Below are positions 8,011 through 16,240 of a stretch of DNA of 50,969 nt, one piece after another; within the stretch, counting starts at the first letter, position 1; each line of letters opens with the position of its first letter. Under the pieces are notes generated by a model that did no database searches, was not told where the DNA came from, and saw nothing but the letters and a program-made list of their open reading frames with translations. Source of the DNA: an uncultured Flavobacteriaceae bacterium (GTDB taxonomy: Bacteria > Bacteroidota > Bacteroidia > Flavobacteriales > Flavobacteriaceae); assembly GCA_938073895.1 (NCBI GenBank), contig CALJFB010000007.1, forward strand, positions 1-50,969, given 5' to 3'. A program made the translations under genes and the position numbers.

Positions 8011-8457
8011 TTAATTGTTATAAACACGTATAATATTTCCATTAACCTCTACAAAATAACGCTTTAATGTATATTGAGATGTTGTGCCATTAATTGGTTG
8101 GCCGCTAACTATTTCAAATTTCTTTTCATCATCGCAGCCACAAGTTGCTAAGCCATTTTGAATGGTTAATTTAGAGCAATCAGAAATAGCGTGACTAGGA
8201 TCTGTAAGTTCAAAAGCATTATAGTTTGTGCCACCAGAATACTGAACAACAACTCCATTTAAACCATAATTATTGTTAAGTACAATATGATTTCCTGGAA
8301 ATTGTAAATTATTATATTGTGGTAAATCTGTATTTATTAAAGTTTGCGTATCAAAAGCAATGTTTGGAATAAAAGGATTGTTTTGAATTGTATCATCATT
8401 TTTTTGGCAGCTAGAAAGAGTCAATACAAATAGAGTTATTACAATAAAGTATCTCAT
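8011..8457 (-). CDS. Lipoprotein with a degenerate Rieske-like domain
   Basis: A 148-aa lipoprotein. The start at 8457 gives a clean lipoprotein signal MRYFIVITLFVLTLSSC with lipidated Cys17; the longer open frame upstream adds only a charged tail. The C-terminal half follows the spacing of a Rieske 2Fe-2S domain: DPSHAISDCSKL, then TCGCDDEKKFEIVSGQPING and the closing LKRYFVEVNGNIIRV strands. The usual C-x-H and C-x-x-H ligand pairs are not intact (C94-S-K; C108-D-D-E). Cluster binding is therefore doubtful. It is divergent from greA. Confidence 0.7.
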   Translation of the reverse strand: MRYFIVITLFVLTLSSCQKNDDTIQNNPFIPNIAFDTQTLINTDLPQYNNLQFPGNHIVLNNNYGLNGVVVQYSGGTNYNAFELTDPSHAISDCSKLTIQNGLATCGCDDEKKFEIVSGQPINGTTSQYTLKRYFVEVNGNIIRVYNN

Positions 8458-8514
8458 TGGGTAATTATTTTTATTGCAATGTACTACAAAAAGTGTTTTC
8501 ATTTAATTATTTTA

Positions 8515-8522
8515 TATATTTG
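8515..8522 (+). promoter_or_regulatory. Candidate -7 box of the greA promoter
   Basis: TATATTTG, an exact TAnnTTTG match, 81 bases before the greA ATG. Transcription would start near 8527, directly at a hairpin (8529-8548). No good TTG is seen at -33. Confidence 0.5.
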
Positions 8523-8528
8523 TCTTAC

Positions 8529-8553
8529 AATCTCGTGTATGCGAGATTTTTTT
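8529..8553 (+). promoter_or_regulatory. Hairpin plus T-run in the greA leader
   Basis: AATCTCG (8529-8535) pairs with CGAGATT (8542-8548) around a TGTATG loop and is followed by a run of T up to 8553. There is no plus-strand gene upstream for it to terminate, since the neighbouring lipoprotein gene runs the other way. It therefore sits at the 5' end of the greA transcript. Confidence 0.5.
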
Positions 8554-8603
8554 ATTTGCCAAACCTAGTTGAGCATCTTAATTATTATATAAACGAAATA
8601 ATT

Positions 8604-9077
8604 ATGAGTAAAGTATCTTATTATACCGCTGAAGGATTAAAAAAGTTAAGAGCAGAGCTTAAGCAACTTAAAGATGTAGAACGTGTAAAAGCATCTAAAG
8701 ATATTGCCGAAGCAAGAGATAAAGGAGATTTAAGTGAAAATGCAGAATATGATGCAGCCAAAGAAGCGCAAGGTATGCTAGAAATGCGTATTGCTAAATT
8801 AGACGAAGCTTTAGCTGGTGCTCGTGTTATAGACGAATCTCAAATGGATGTTTCTAAAGCTTTAGTTCTATCTAAAGTAAAAATAAAAAACCAAACCAAT
8901 GGAATGGAAATGCTTTACACTTTGGTTGCAGATGGAGAAGCAGATTTAGCTTCTGGTAAACTTTCTGTAAACTCTCCAATTGGAAAAGGCTTACTAGGTA
9001 AAAGTGTTGGCGAAGTAGCCGAAATTAGCGTTCCAAGTGGAATTATTAAATTCGATATTATTGAAATTACAAGATAA
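8604..9077 (+). CDS. greA: Transcription elongation factor GreA
   Basis: GreA enters the RNA polymerase secondary channel and stimulates cleavage of backtracked transcripts. The 157-aa protein has the N-terminal coiled coil with the tip sequence ARDKGDLSENAEYDAAKE (acidic D/E pair that coordinates Mg2+) and the C-terminal FKBP-like domain (SPIGKGLLGKSVGEVAEI). The ATG at 8604 is chosen because the family begins MSKVxYYTxEGLKKL. The longer upstream open frame runs through the promoter and the opposite-strand gene start. HIT follows 28 bp downstream. Confidence 0.97.
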   Translation: MSKVSYYTAEGLKKLRAELKQLKDVERVKASKDIAEARDKGDLSENAEYDAAKEAQGMLEMRIAKLDEALAGARVIDESQMDVSKALVLSKVKIKNQTNGMEMLYTLVADGEADLASGKLSVNSPIGKGLLGKSVGEVAEISVPSGIIKFDIIEITR

Positions 9078-9105
9078 TTTAAATCATATATAAAACCTTT
9101 AGCTT

Positions 9106-9495
9106 ATGTCTTCTATTTTTTCTAAAATTATTTCTGGAGAAATTACGTCTTATAAAGTTGCAGAAACAGACGATTTTTTAGCCTTTTTAGATATTAACCC
9201 AAATGCTAAAGGACATACACTTTGTATACCAAAAAAAGAAGTTGATAAGATTTTTGATTTAGATGAAGAAAGCTACACCAAACTACTTCAGTTTTCTAGA
9301 AAAGTAGCCATAGCTATAGAAAAAGCTATAGATTGTAAACGTGTAGGAATGACAGTTATTGGCCTAGAAGTACCGCACGCACATGTGCATTTAATTCCAT
9401 TAACAACTATGGAAGATGCCCGTTTTACTAACAAAACGAAATTATCTCCTGTAGAGTTTAAAGCTGTAGCCGATTTAATTAAGGCGCAATTATAG
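9106..9495 (+). CDS. HIT family (histidine triad) nucleotide hydrolase
   Basis: A 129-aa histidine triad protein, likely a purine nucleoside phosphoramidase of the Hint branch. The catalytic triad HAHVHLIPL occupies residues 91-99 with H91, H93 and H95. The N-terminal SIFSKIISGEI and the FLDINPNAKGHTL block are typical. It is 28 bp behind greA and probably shares its transcript. Its last 17 bases overlap the end of the convergent histidine kinase gene. Confidence 0.93.
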   Translation: MSSIFSKIISGEITSYKVAETDDFLAFLDINPNAKGHTLCIPKKEVDKIFDLDEESYTKLLQFSRKVAIAIEKAIDCKRVGMTVIGLEVPHAHVHLIPLTTMEDARFTNKTKLSPVEFKAVADLIKAQL

Positions 9496-10648
9496 ACTTA
9501 TAGCTCATTTTAAAAGTAGTGCCTTTGTCTCGTTCAGAATGGGCAACTTTTATTTGACCATTATGAAATTCTTCTACAATACGTTTAGTAAGCGATAACC
9601 CTAAACCCCAACCTCTTTTTTTAGTGGTATAACCAGTTTCAAAAATAGTATTAAATTTATTTTTAGGAATTCCTTTACCTGTATCCGTAACAGTTATATA
9701 AACATTATCTTCTAATTGCCACATTTTTAAATGTAGTTTTCCTTTACCTTTCATGGCATCTACACCATTTTTAAGTAAATTTTCTATAGTCCAACTAAAT
9801 AATTGCTTATTTAAATTTACAGATATTTCTGTATCTGGTAATTCTAATTTAAAGTCTACTAGTTTAGAAAGTCTTGTGGTTAAATAGTTAAAAGATAGTT
9901 TTGTTTCTTCAACAATATTTAAAGGTTCTAAAGTAGGAATTGATCCAATTTTACTAAAACGTTCTGTAATAATTTTAAGCCTATCTATATCTTTTTCCAT
10001 TTCCAAGATATAAGTTGGATTTACATTTTCTAATTTTAGAATTTCAGTCCAACCAATTAACGAGCTTAAAGGCGTTCCAATTTGATGAGCCGTTTCTTTA
10101 GCCATTCCAGACCATAATTTATTTTGAGAAGCTGTTTTAGAACTTCTATAAAAGAAAAAAACTACAGCAGCAAAAAGAAAAATAATTAATAATAACGCTA
10201 AAGGATAATATTTTAAACGGTTTAAGCGTTCCGAATTTCCATAATAAATAGTTCCGTAAAATTCGTCTTTATATTTAACTAGAATTGGTGTGTTTTCAGT
10301 TTCAAATTGTGTTTTCAGATTTTCAAGATACTTAATGGTATTTCTTTTTTTAGTAGTATCTATATTTTTAAGATTTTTAAATTCGCCCATTTTACCAAGC
10401 ATAAGCATTGGCATTGTAGATGTGGTGTCTAGCAGTATTTTTGATATGACCGGATTTGTATCACTTTCTAAATCGTTTAAACTGTACAGAAAATCACTTT
10501 GTGCAGCAGACCAAATCTCCATTTTAACACGTTCTTCAGTTTTAAACTCCTGAAAAAAGGTGTAGGTATTCCAAAGAATTAAAGAAATTATAGCAAAAGA
10601 ACTAATTATTATAATCCAACGAATTAATTGTCTGTTAGCAGTAAACAT
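9479..10648 (-). CDS. Membrane-bound sensor histidine kinase (orphan)
   Basis: A 389-aa two-component sensor kinase. Transmembrane helices lie at about residues 10-30 and 147-167, flanking a ~115-residue extracytoplasmic sensor domain without a recognised fold. The H box MAKETAHQIGTPLSSLIGW has the phosphoacceptor at H188. The ATPase domain has the N box (ENLLKNGVDAM), G1 (DTGKGIP), F region (FETGYTT) and G2 (GWGLGLSLTKRI). No response regulator gene lies nearby, so the partner is elsewhere. The C-terminal end overlaps the HIT gene tail to tail by 17 bp. Confidence 0.93.
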   Translation of the reverse strand: MFTANRQLIRWIIIISSFAIISLILWNTYTFFQEFKTEERVKMEIWSAAQSDFLYSLNDLESDTNPVISKILLDTTSTMPMLMLGKMGEFKNLKNIDTTKKRNTIKYLENLKTQFETENTPILVKYKDEFYGTIYYGNSERLNRLKYYPLALLLIIFLFAAVVFFFYRSSKTASQNKLWSGMAKETAHQIGTPLSSLIGWTEILKLENVNPTYILEMEKDIDRLKIITERFSKIGSIPTLEPLNIVEETKLSFNYLTTRLSKLVDFKLELPDTEISVNLNKQLFSWTIENLLKNGVDAMKGKGKLHLKMWQLEDNVYITVTDTGKGIPKNKFNTIFETGYTTKKRGWGLGLSLTKRIVEEFHNGQIKVAHSERDKGTTFKMSYKSIIAP

Positions 10649-10714
10649 TAAAATCTAATTTAGGTTTCAATATAATGCAAAAGTGTTAATAATATTGTGT
10701 AGCACGCTAATAAA

Positions 10715-10749
10715 TTGTTTTTAGAAGGCTTTAATATGTCTTATATTTG
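10715..10749 (+). promoter_or_regulatory. Promoter of the flavin reductase-like gene
   Basis: TATATTTG at 10742-10749 matches TAnnTTTG, with TTG at 10715-10717 and a slightly long 24-bp spacer. The start point would be near 10755, just before the ATG at 10769. This excludes the two earlier in-frame ATGs. Confidence 0.5.
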
Positions 10750-10768
10750 CCATCTAAGACATTTTAAA

Positions 10769-11611
10769 ATGAAATCATTTAAGCCAAGCGAATTAACTAC
10801 TGCCAAATTACATGGGTATTTATTAAGTGCAGTTGCACCAAGACCAATTGCATTTGCAAGTACAATAGATGCGGATGGAAATCCAAATCTATCGCCATTT
10901 AGTTTCTTTAATGTATTTAGTGCAAACCCACCAATATTAATATTTTCGCCAGCAAGACGTGTTAGAGATAATACAACAAAACATACTTTAGAAAATACTG
11001 AGATAACTAAAGAAGTGGTTATTAATGTGGTAAATTTCGATATTGTTCAGCAAATGTCTCTAAGTAGCACAGAATATGGGCAAGGTGTAAACGAGTTTGA
11101 AAAAGCAGGTTTAACAATGCTTAAAAGTGATCTTGTAAAACCTTTTAGAGTAGCAGAAAGTCCAGTACAAATGGAATGTAAGGTTAACGAAATTGTAAAA
11201 CTTGGAACCCAAGGTGGCGCAGGAAATCTTATTATTTGCGAAGTCGTTAAAATGCACATTAACGAAGCTGTTTTAGACACATCAGGAAGCATAGACCAAA
11301 CCAAACTAGATTTAGTTTCTAGAGCTGGAGGAAGTTTTTACAGCAGAGCAAAAGATGGTTTTTTCGAAATTCCAAAGCCTTTATCAACTTTAGGAATTGG
11401 TGTAGATAATTTACCAGATGCTATTAAAAAAAGTAGTATATTATCTGGTAACGATTTAGGATTGTTAGCAAATGTTGAAAACTTACCTTTAGAAAGTGAA
11501 ATAAAAGCCTTTAATTGCACTCTTAAAAATAACGAAGAAAAGCACCTAAAAGCAAAAGCTTTATTAGAAAATCAAGATGTTAAAAATGCTTGGCTAACAT
11601 TGTTATCATAA
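10769..11611 (+). CDS. Flavin reductase-like FMN-binding protein
   Basis: A 280-aa soluble protein of the flavin reductase-like (FMN-binding split barrel) family. Visible family features are the SAVAPRPIAFASTID and GNPNLSPFSFFNVFSANPP blocks, which form the FMN phosphate and isoalloxazine site, and the later NLIICEVVKMHI strand. The substrate is not predictable. The start at 10769 (MKSFKPSEL) is preferred over the ATG at 10715 because the promoter lies between them. DUF3127 follows 31 bp downstream and is probably co-transcribed. Confidence 0.88.
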   Translation: MKSFKPSELTTAKLHGYLLSAVAPRPIAFASTIDADGNPNLSPFSFFNVFSANPPILIFSPARRVRDNTTKHTLENTEITKEVVINVVNFDIVQQMSLSSTEYGQGVNEFEKAGLTMLKSDLVKPFRVAESPVQMECKVNEIVKLGTQGGAGNLIICEVVKMHINEAVLDTSGSIDQTKLDLVSRAGGSFYSRAKDGFFEIPKPLSTLGIGVDNLPDAIKKSSILSGNDLGLLANVENLPLESEIKAFNCTLKNNEEKHLKAKALLENQDVKNAWLTLLS

Positions 11612-11642
11612 AATAAGACGAATAAATAATACATTATATAGA

Positions 11643-12017
11643 ATGGAAGTAGAAGGAAAAGTAAAAATGATTGGAGAAACTGAAACTGTTGGTGGTAACG
11701 GTTTTAGAAAAAGAGATATTATTGTAACAACTGAAGAGCAATATCCTCAGCATATATCAATCCAATTTGTTCAAGATAAAACAGATTTATTAAACAACTA
11801 CCAAGTTGGTCAAGATGTAAAAGTTAGCATTAACTTAAGAGGTAGAGAATGGGTTAGCCCACAAGGTGAAACCAAATATTTTAATACTGTGCAAGGTTGG
11901 AGAATTGAGGGCGCACAAGCGGCTGCACCACAAGGTATGCCAGCAACTCCACCTGCAGAGGCTTTTGAGTCTGCTCCAGATTTGAAAAAAGAAGATCACG
12001 ACGATTTACCTTTCTAA
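11643..12017 (+). CDS. DUF3127 protein with an SSB-like acidic tail
   Basis: A 124-aa protein of the DUF3127 family, widespread in Bacteroidota. The first ~95 residues look like a small beta-barrel/OB-fold (MEVEGKVKMIGETETVG, FRKRDIIVTTEEQYPQHISIQF, DVKVSINLRGREWVSP). A Pro/Ala-rich linker follows and the protein ends KKEDHDDLPF. That end resembles the acidic DDDIPF tip by which single-stranded DNA-binding proteins recruit partners. A nucleic-acid role is suggested but unproven. A strong terminator follows. Confidence 0.8.
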   Translation: MEVEGKVKMIGETETVGGNGFRKRDIIVTTEEQYPQHISIQFVQDKTDLLNNYQVGQDVKVSINLRGREWVSPQGETKYFNTVQGWRIEGAQAAAPQGMPATPPAEAFESAPDLKKEDHDDLPF

Positions 12018-12044
12018 ATTAAGGTAAGTTTTGATCAAAATATT

Positions 12045-12078
12045 AACCTCAATAGTTTTTAACTGTTGAGGTTTTTTT
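12045..12078 (+). terminator. Intrinsic terminator after DUF3127
   Basis: AACCTCAATAGT pairs with ACTGTTGAGGTT (one G-T wobble) around a short loop, followed by a T-run. Confidence 0.85.
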
Positions 12079-12257
12079 ATAAATTAGATTTAAGTTAGTA
12101 CTTATAATTAAACAGAAACTAATGTCTGTTTTGCTTATTTAAGCTTAGTTAAACATAAGCCAAAGTAGAAAACAGATTGTTTTACTAAACGTATGTAATT
12201 ATATGTATAGATAATAAGCATGCTAGTGTTTAATTCTCTAAAAATTATTTTAACAAA

Positions 12258-12887
12258 ATGATTCCTTTTTTAAATTTTGATGACGATTTTCCTCCAGTTT
12301 CTCAAACAAGCCAGGATGGCATATTAGCTTTTGGAGGAGATTTGTCTCCCAAACGCTTATTGTCTGCTTATCAACAAGGTATCTTTCCATGGTTTGAAAA
12401 CGATGATCAGATTTTATGGTGGTCTCCAGATCCAAGGTTTGTATTATATCCAAAAGATTTAAAAGTCTCTAAAAGTATGAAGCAGTTTTTACGTAACTGT
12501 AATCTAACAGTTACTATTAATAAAGATTTTAAATCTGTAATTACACATTGTGCTAAAGCAAAACGTGCTGGACAAGACGATACTTGGATTACAAAAGGAA
12601 TGATTAATGCCTATACAGAGTTACATAAATTAGGCTACGCAAAATCTGTAGAAGTTTGGCAGGATAACGAGTTAGTTGGTGGTTTTTATGGTGTAGATTT
12701 AAATAATGGTGTTTTTTGTGGCGAAAGTATGTTTAGCAAAGTAAGTAATGCTAGCAAGACTGCTTTAATTACCTTTATTCAGAATACGGATTATAAATTA
12801 ATAGATTGTCAAGATTACACCAATCATTTAGAAAGTCTTGGTGCTAAAGATATTTCTAGAGATATGTTTATGGCGTTTCTTAGATAA
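12258..12887 (+). CDS. aat: Leucyl/phenylalanyl-tRNA-protein transferase
   Basis: Transfers Leu or Phe from tRNA to the N-terminus of proteins that begin with Arg or Lys, marking them for ClpS/ClpAP degradation (N-degron pathway). The 209-aa protein shows the diagnostic GILAFGGDLSP, LLSAYQQGIFPWFENDDQILWW (kept here in part), SPDPRFVLYP and GGFYGVDLNNGVFCGESMF blocks. The ATG at 12258 fits the family start (MIPFLNFDDDFPP). It stands alone, with about 240 bp upstream and 307 bp downstream free of genes. Confidence 0.95.
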   Translation: MIPFLNFDDDFPPVSQTSQDGILAFGGDLSPKRLLSAYQQGIFPWFENDDQILWWSPDPRFVLYPKDLKVSKSMKQFLRNCNLTVTINKDFKSVITHCAKAKRAGQDDTWITKGMINAYTELHKLGYAKSVEVWQDNELVGGFYGVDLNNGVFCGESMFSKVSNASKTALITFIQNTDYKLIDCQDYTNHLESLGAKDISRDMFMAFLR

Positions 12888-13194
12888 GAAATTAAGGTGT
12901 TGGTTACTTACATCTTAGTTTTGCCAAAATATAATCTGTACGTGCCAAATGTAGTTGCGTTTTTTAGCTTTGTTTAAGCGTTTAAGTCTCTAATATTTTG
13001 CTATTACTAAGTTTTAGGCTTAATACGTTTTTTAGCTAAAAAAAAGCGATTGTGTATTTTAGTAAGTTTTAATGAAATAAGAATCTAGTCTCTAGACGTT
13101 TTTCTTTTGATATAGTTTTTAGTATCTCAAAAAAAATAAAATTTTAAATTGTGAGATGCTTAAATAAACTTAGAATTAGCTTTTCTAAGTAATC
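12888..13194. other. Gene-free stretch between convergent aat and tag
   Basis: No coding frame with a credible start was seen. It holds a 16-bp palindrome of T6 AG/CT A6 (about 13028-13043) and a weak inverted repeat AGTATCTCA/TGAGATGCT (13121-13160) with a long AT loop. Either could help end transcription of aat or tag, but neither is a convincing terminator. Confidence 0.4.
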
Positions 13195-13749
13195 TTAAAA
13201 ACAAAAACAGTTTGTTTCATGATCGTTAATCAATCCTGTGGCTTGCATATAAGCGTACATTACAGTAGAACCTACAAATTTAAAACCTCGTTTTTTTAAA
13301 TCTTTGCTAACTGTATCGCTTAAAGGCGTATTTGCAGGTGCATCTTTATAGTTTTTCCAAGTATTCTTTATAGGTTTATGGTTTACAAAAGCCCAAATAT
13401 AATTTGAAAACGAACCAAATTCATCTTGAATTTTAATAAAATTCTGAGCATTTGTTACCGCCGATTTTATCTTAAGTTTATTTCTAATAATTCCAGAATT
13501 GTTTCTTAGTTCTTCAAGTTTATCGTCGTTATAACTGGCTATTTTCTTATAGTCAAAATTGCTAAAAGCAGTTCTAAAGTTTTCTCGTTTACGCAAAATA
13601 GTTATCCAACTTAAACCAGCCTGAAACGTTTCCAGGATTAGAAATTCAAATAAAATTGTATCGTCAAAAACAGGTTTTCCCCATTCTTTGTCATGATATG
13701 TTTCATATAAAACATCACCAACACACCAACCACATCTTTGTTTTTTCAT
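13195..13749 (-). CDS. tag: DNA-3-methyladenine glycosylase I
   Basis: Base-excision repair enzyme removing 3-methyladenine from alkylated DNA. The 184-aa protein starts MKKQRCGWCVGD and contains YHDKEWGKP, FLILETFQAGLSW and FKFVGSTVMYAYMQATGLINDH. The zinc ligands known from E. coli TAG are conserved in position: C6, H19, H177 and C181. The gene is monocistronic and convergent with aat. No obvious TAnnTTTG box was found upstream. Confidence 0.96.
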   Translation of the reverse strand: MKKQRCGWCVGDVLYETYHDKEWGKPVFDDTILFEFLILETFQAGLSWITILRKRENFRTAFSNFDYKKIASYNDDKLEELRNNSGIIRNKLKIKSAVTNAQNFIKIQDEFGSFSNYIWAFVNHKPIKNTWKNYKDAPANTPLSDTVSKDLKKRGFKFVGSTVMYAYMQATGLINDHETNCFCF

Positions 13750-13832
13750 ATTTGTGTAAGTTTATTAAAAAAACTCCTACTAAGGTAACAAATGTCACTT
13801 AATTAGAAATTATTTAGACTTAATTTTATTCT

Positions 13833-14453
13833 ATGGAAACAGCAACAATACAATTACAAGAAATAATACAAACTAGTTTAACAAAGCATATAGATTATAA
13901 GGCTTATAGAAGCTTAGTGCATCAATTAGTTGAAGATAAAAGTAATTCTGGAAACGAAAAATCTGAAGCGTTAGCAGATTACACAATGCTTAACGATAAG
14001 CGAATGAAACGTTGGGATAAAACAGTAAAAGTAAACGAAGCAACGCAACAGTTTTTAGCTAATTATAAAGAGAAAGTTACTTTTTTAGTAATTACAGAAA
14101 GTTGGTGTGGCGATGCAGCTCACGTTATACCTGTAATAAATAAAGTAGCAGAATTAAATCCAAATTTAGACTTAAAGTTGGTGTTTAGAGACGAAAACGA
14201 AGCTTTAACAGATAATTTTCTTACTAATGGCGGAAGAGCAATTCCAAAACTTATAGCTTTAGATCAAGGAAATAATGTGCTTTTTACTTTTGGACCAAGA
14301 CCAAGTACTGCTACTAATTTAGTAAACCAGTATAAAGCTGAAAATGGTGCTATAACACCAGAGTTTAAACAAGATTTACAGCATTGGTATAATAAAGATA
14401 AAGGGCAAACTATTATAAACGATTTAGTAACGTTTTTGAGTAATACGAAATAA
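13833..14453 (+). CDS. Thioredoxin-fold protein with a single active-site cysteine
   Basis: A 206-aa cytoplasmic protein. The helical N-terminal ~75 residues precede a thioredoxin-like domain with the strand VTFLVITESWCGDAAHVIPVI. The family hallmark W-C-G-P-C is reduced to W91-C92-G-D-A, so the resolving cysteine is missing. A cis-Pro segment (GRAIPKLIAL) is kept. Such proteins are common in Bacteroidota; thiol-disulfide exchange by the classic mechanism is unlikely. No signal peptide is visible. A long hairpin terminator follows. Confidence 0.8.
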   Translation: METATIQLQEIIQTSLTKHIDYKAYRSLVHQLVEDKSNSGNEKSEALADYTMLNDKRMKRWDKTVKVNEATQQFLANYKEKVTFLVITESWCGDAAHVIPVINKVAELNPNLDLKLVFRDENEALTDNFLTNGGRAIPKLIALDQGNNVLFTFGPRPSTATNLVNQYKAENGAITPEFKQDLQHWYNKDKGQTIINDLVTFLSNTK

Positions 14454-14517
14454 ACGTCTAAATAATTTTACTATTAGATCGCTAACATATTTGCCTAGTG
14501 TTTTATAAGAATTACAT

Positions 14518-14551
14518 AAAGCGCGTTTTGCATATTGCAAGGCGCGTTTTT
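14518..14551 (+). terminator. Intrinsic terminator after the thioredoxin-fold gene
   Basis: A 15-bp stem (14518-14532 with 14536-14550) containing three G-T wobble pairs, a TAT loop and T-run. The core is CGCG with GCA/TGC next to the loop. Confidence 0.85.
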
Positions 14552-14676
14552 ATGAGTACTTTTTATAGCCTAAATTACTTTTTAGTTAGAATTTATACCA
14601 ATAGATTTATTTAGTGTTATCTGCCTTAGGTTAAAGTTCTTTTTTAGTAGCCAAATAACTCATGATTTAAATAGAT

Positions 14677-15381
14677 TTACTTTGCTAAGTTTTTAATAAA
14701 ATCATCAATAGAAATAGCATCATTAACATTGTAATCTCCAATTTTTGTTCTGCGTAGTGCCGATAAATGTCCGCCAGAATTTAAGGCTTTTCCAAAATCG
14801 TATGCTAAAGACCTTATATAGGTTCCTTTACTGCAAACTACTCTAAAATTTACATTTATGGTCTTGTTTGTAGTGGTTTCAATCTTAGTAATGTCAAATT
14901 CATTTATAGTAATTTTTCGAGAAGGAATATCTACTTTTTCGCCAGCACGAGCAAATTCATATAAACGTTTACCTTCTTTTTTTAAAGCCGAAAAAATAGG
15001 TGGAAACTGATCTATTTCTCCAGTAAACTGTTTTGTGGTTTCACGAATTAAATCTTCGGTAATATGTGTAATATCAAAGGTTTTATCTACTTCAGTTTCT
15101 AGGTCGTAAGATGGCGTTGTTGCCCCTAAAACAATAGTTCCTGTATATTCTTTAATCTGACCTTGAAACGTGTCTATTTGCTTGGTCATTTTACCAGTAC
15201 AAATAACTAATAGTCCAGTTGCTAAAGGATCTAAAGTTCCAGCATGACCAACTTTTATTTTTTTTATATTATAAGCTTGGCGTATTTCCCAACGTAATTT
15301 ATTTACAGCTTGAAAAGAGGTCCATTCTAAAGGTTTATCAATCAATAAAACATGTCCTGCTTGGTAATCGTCTCCAGTCAT
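14677..15381 (-). CDS. truB: tRNA pseudouridine(55) synthase
   Basis: Makes pseudouridine 55 in the T-loop of elongator tRNAs. The 234-aa protein shows VLLIDKPLEWTSFQAVNKLRW and KVGHAGTLDPLATGLLVICTGKMTK, where the Asp in GTLDP is the catalytic residue, plus FPPIFSALKKEGKRLYE and VVCSKGTYIRSLAYDFG. It is slightly short compared with E. coli TruB because the C-terminal PUA-type region is reduced. It is the last gene of the ftsX-DUF3098-uppP-truB run, 6 bp after uppP. Confidence 0.96.
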   Translation of the reverse strand: MTGDDYQAGHVLLIDKPLEWTSFQAVNKLRWEIRQAYNIKKIKVGHAGTLDPLATGLLVICTGKMTKQIDTFQGQIKEYTGTIVLGATTPSYDLETEVDKTFDITHITEDLIRETTKQFTGEIDQFPPIFSALKKEGKRLYEFARAGEKVDIPSRKITINEFDITKIETTTNKTINVNFRVVCSKGTYIRSLAYDFGKALNSGGHLSALRRTKIGDYNVNDAISIDDFIKNLAK

Positions 15382-15387
15382 AAAAAC

Positions 15388-16182
15388 TTAATTTAATAAT
15401 GCAAATGCTATGGCAATAGCGCCAACAATGGCACAATAAATGGCAAAATAAGATAGTTTACTTTTTTTAACTAAAGAAATCATCCAGGTACAAGCTACTA
15501 ATCCAGAAAGGAAAGCGGCTATAAAACCAGCCGATAATGCTACAGTATTGTGTCCTTCTAAAGATAAATCGCCGCCAATAATATCTTTAGCAATTTTTCC
15601 AAATATTAATGGAATTACCATTAAGAAAGAAAATCGTGCTGCTTTAGTTTTATCGTTTCCTAATAAAACAGATGTAGAAATAGTTGCTCCAGAACGCGAA
15701 ATCCCTGGTAACATAGCAATAGCTTGAGAGATTCCTATTATAAAAGCGTTTTTAAAAGTTACAGGTTTATTAGTGTCTTTTGCTTTGTCTGCTAAAAATA
15801 ATAATATGGCTGTAATTAAAAGCATACAACCAACTAGTAAGATGCTTCCGCCAAATAATTGTTCTAATTGTTCTTCAAAAAGTAAGCCTACAATTACTGC
15901 AGGAATCATAGATAATGCAATTTTGAATATAAACTGCGTGTCTTCGTTCCAAGAAAAAGAAAATAGGCTTTTTAGAATTTCTAAAATGTCTTTTCTAAAA
16001 ATAACTAAAGTACTTAAAGCAGTTGCAAAATGAAGTAAAACTGTAAAAAGTAAGCTTTCTTGTGGCACAGATTGATCGCCTAAAATGGCTTTTCCAAGTT
16101 CTAAATGTCCGCTAGAAGATACAGGCAAAAACTCTGTTAAACCTTGTATAATTCCTAAAATAATTGAATCTATAATATCCAT
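15388..16182 (-). CDS. uppP: Undecaprenyl-diphosphate phosphatase UppP (BacA)
   Basis: Inner-membrane phosphatase that recycles undecaprenyl pyrophosphate to the monophosphate carrier used for peptidoglycan and surface glycans. The 264-aa protein has about eight hydrophobic helices. It carries both catalytic motifs, GLTEFLPVSSSGHLEL near the N-terminus and LPGISRSGATIS in the middle. It sits 6 bp ahead of truB and 58 bp behind DUF3098. Confidence 0.96.
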   Translation of the reverse strand: MDIIDSIILGIIQGLTEFLPVSSSGHLELGKAILGDQSVPQESLLFTVLLHFATALSTLVIFRKDILEILKSLFSFSWNEDTQFIFKIALSMIPAVIVGLLFEEQLEQLFGGSILLVGCMLLITAILLFLADKAKDTNKPVTFKNAFIIGISQAIAMLPGISRSGATISTSVLLGNDKTKAARFSFLMVIPLIFGKIAKDIIGGDLSLEGHNTVALSAGFIAAFLSGLVACTWMISLVKKSKLSYFAIYCAIVGAIAIAFALLN

Positions 16183-16240
16183 GCCGCTAAAGTATTAAAA
16201 AGAACCTTTAATACTTCAAAATATAAATAAAAAGCAAATA

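Noticed and set aside
8457-8603. GreA start at 8457
   Set aside because: The extension crosses the predicted promoter and hairpin and the divergent gene's start; GreA proteins begin at the sequence encoded from 8604.
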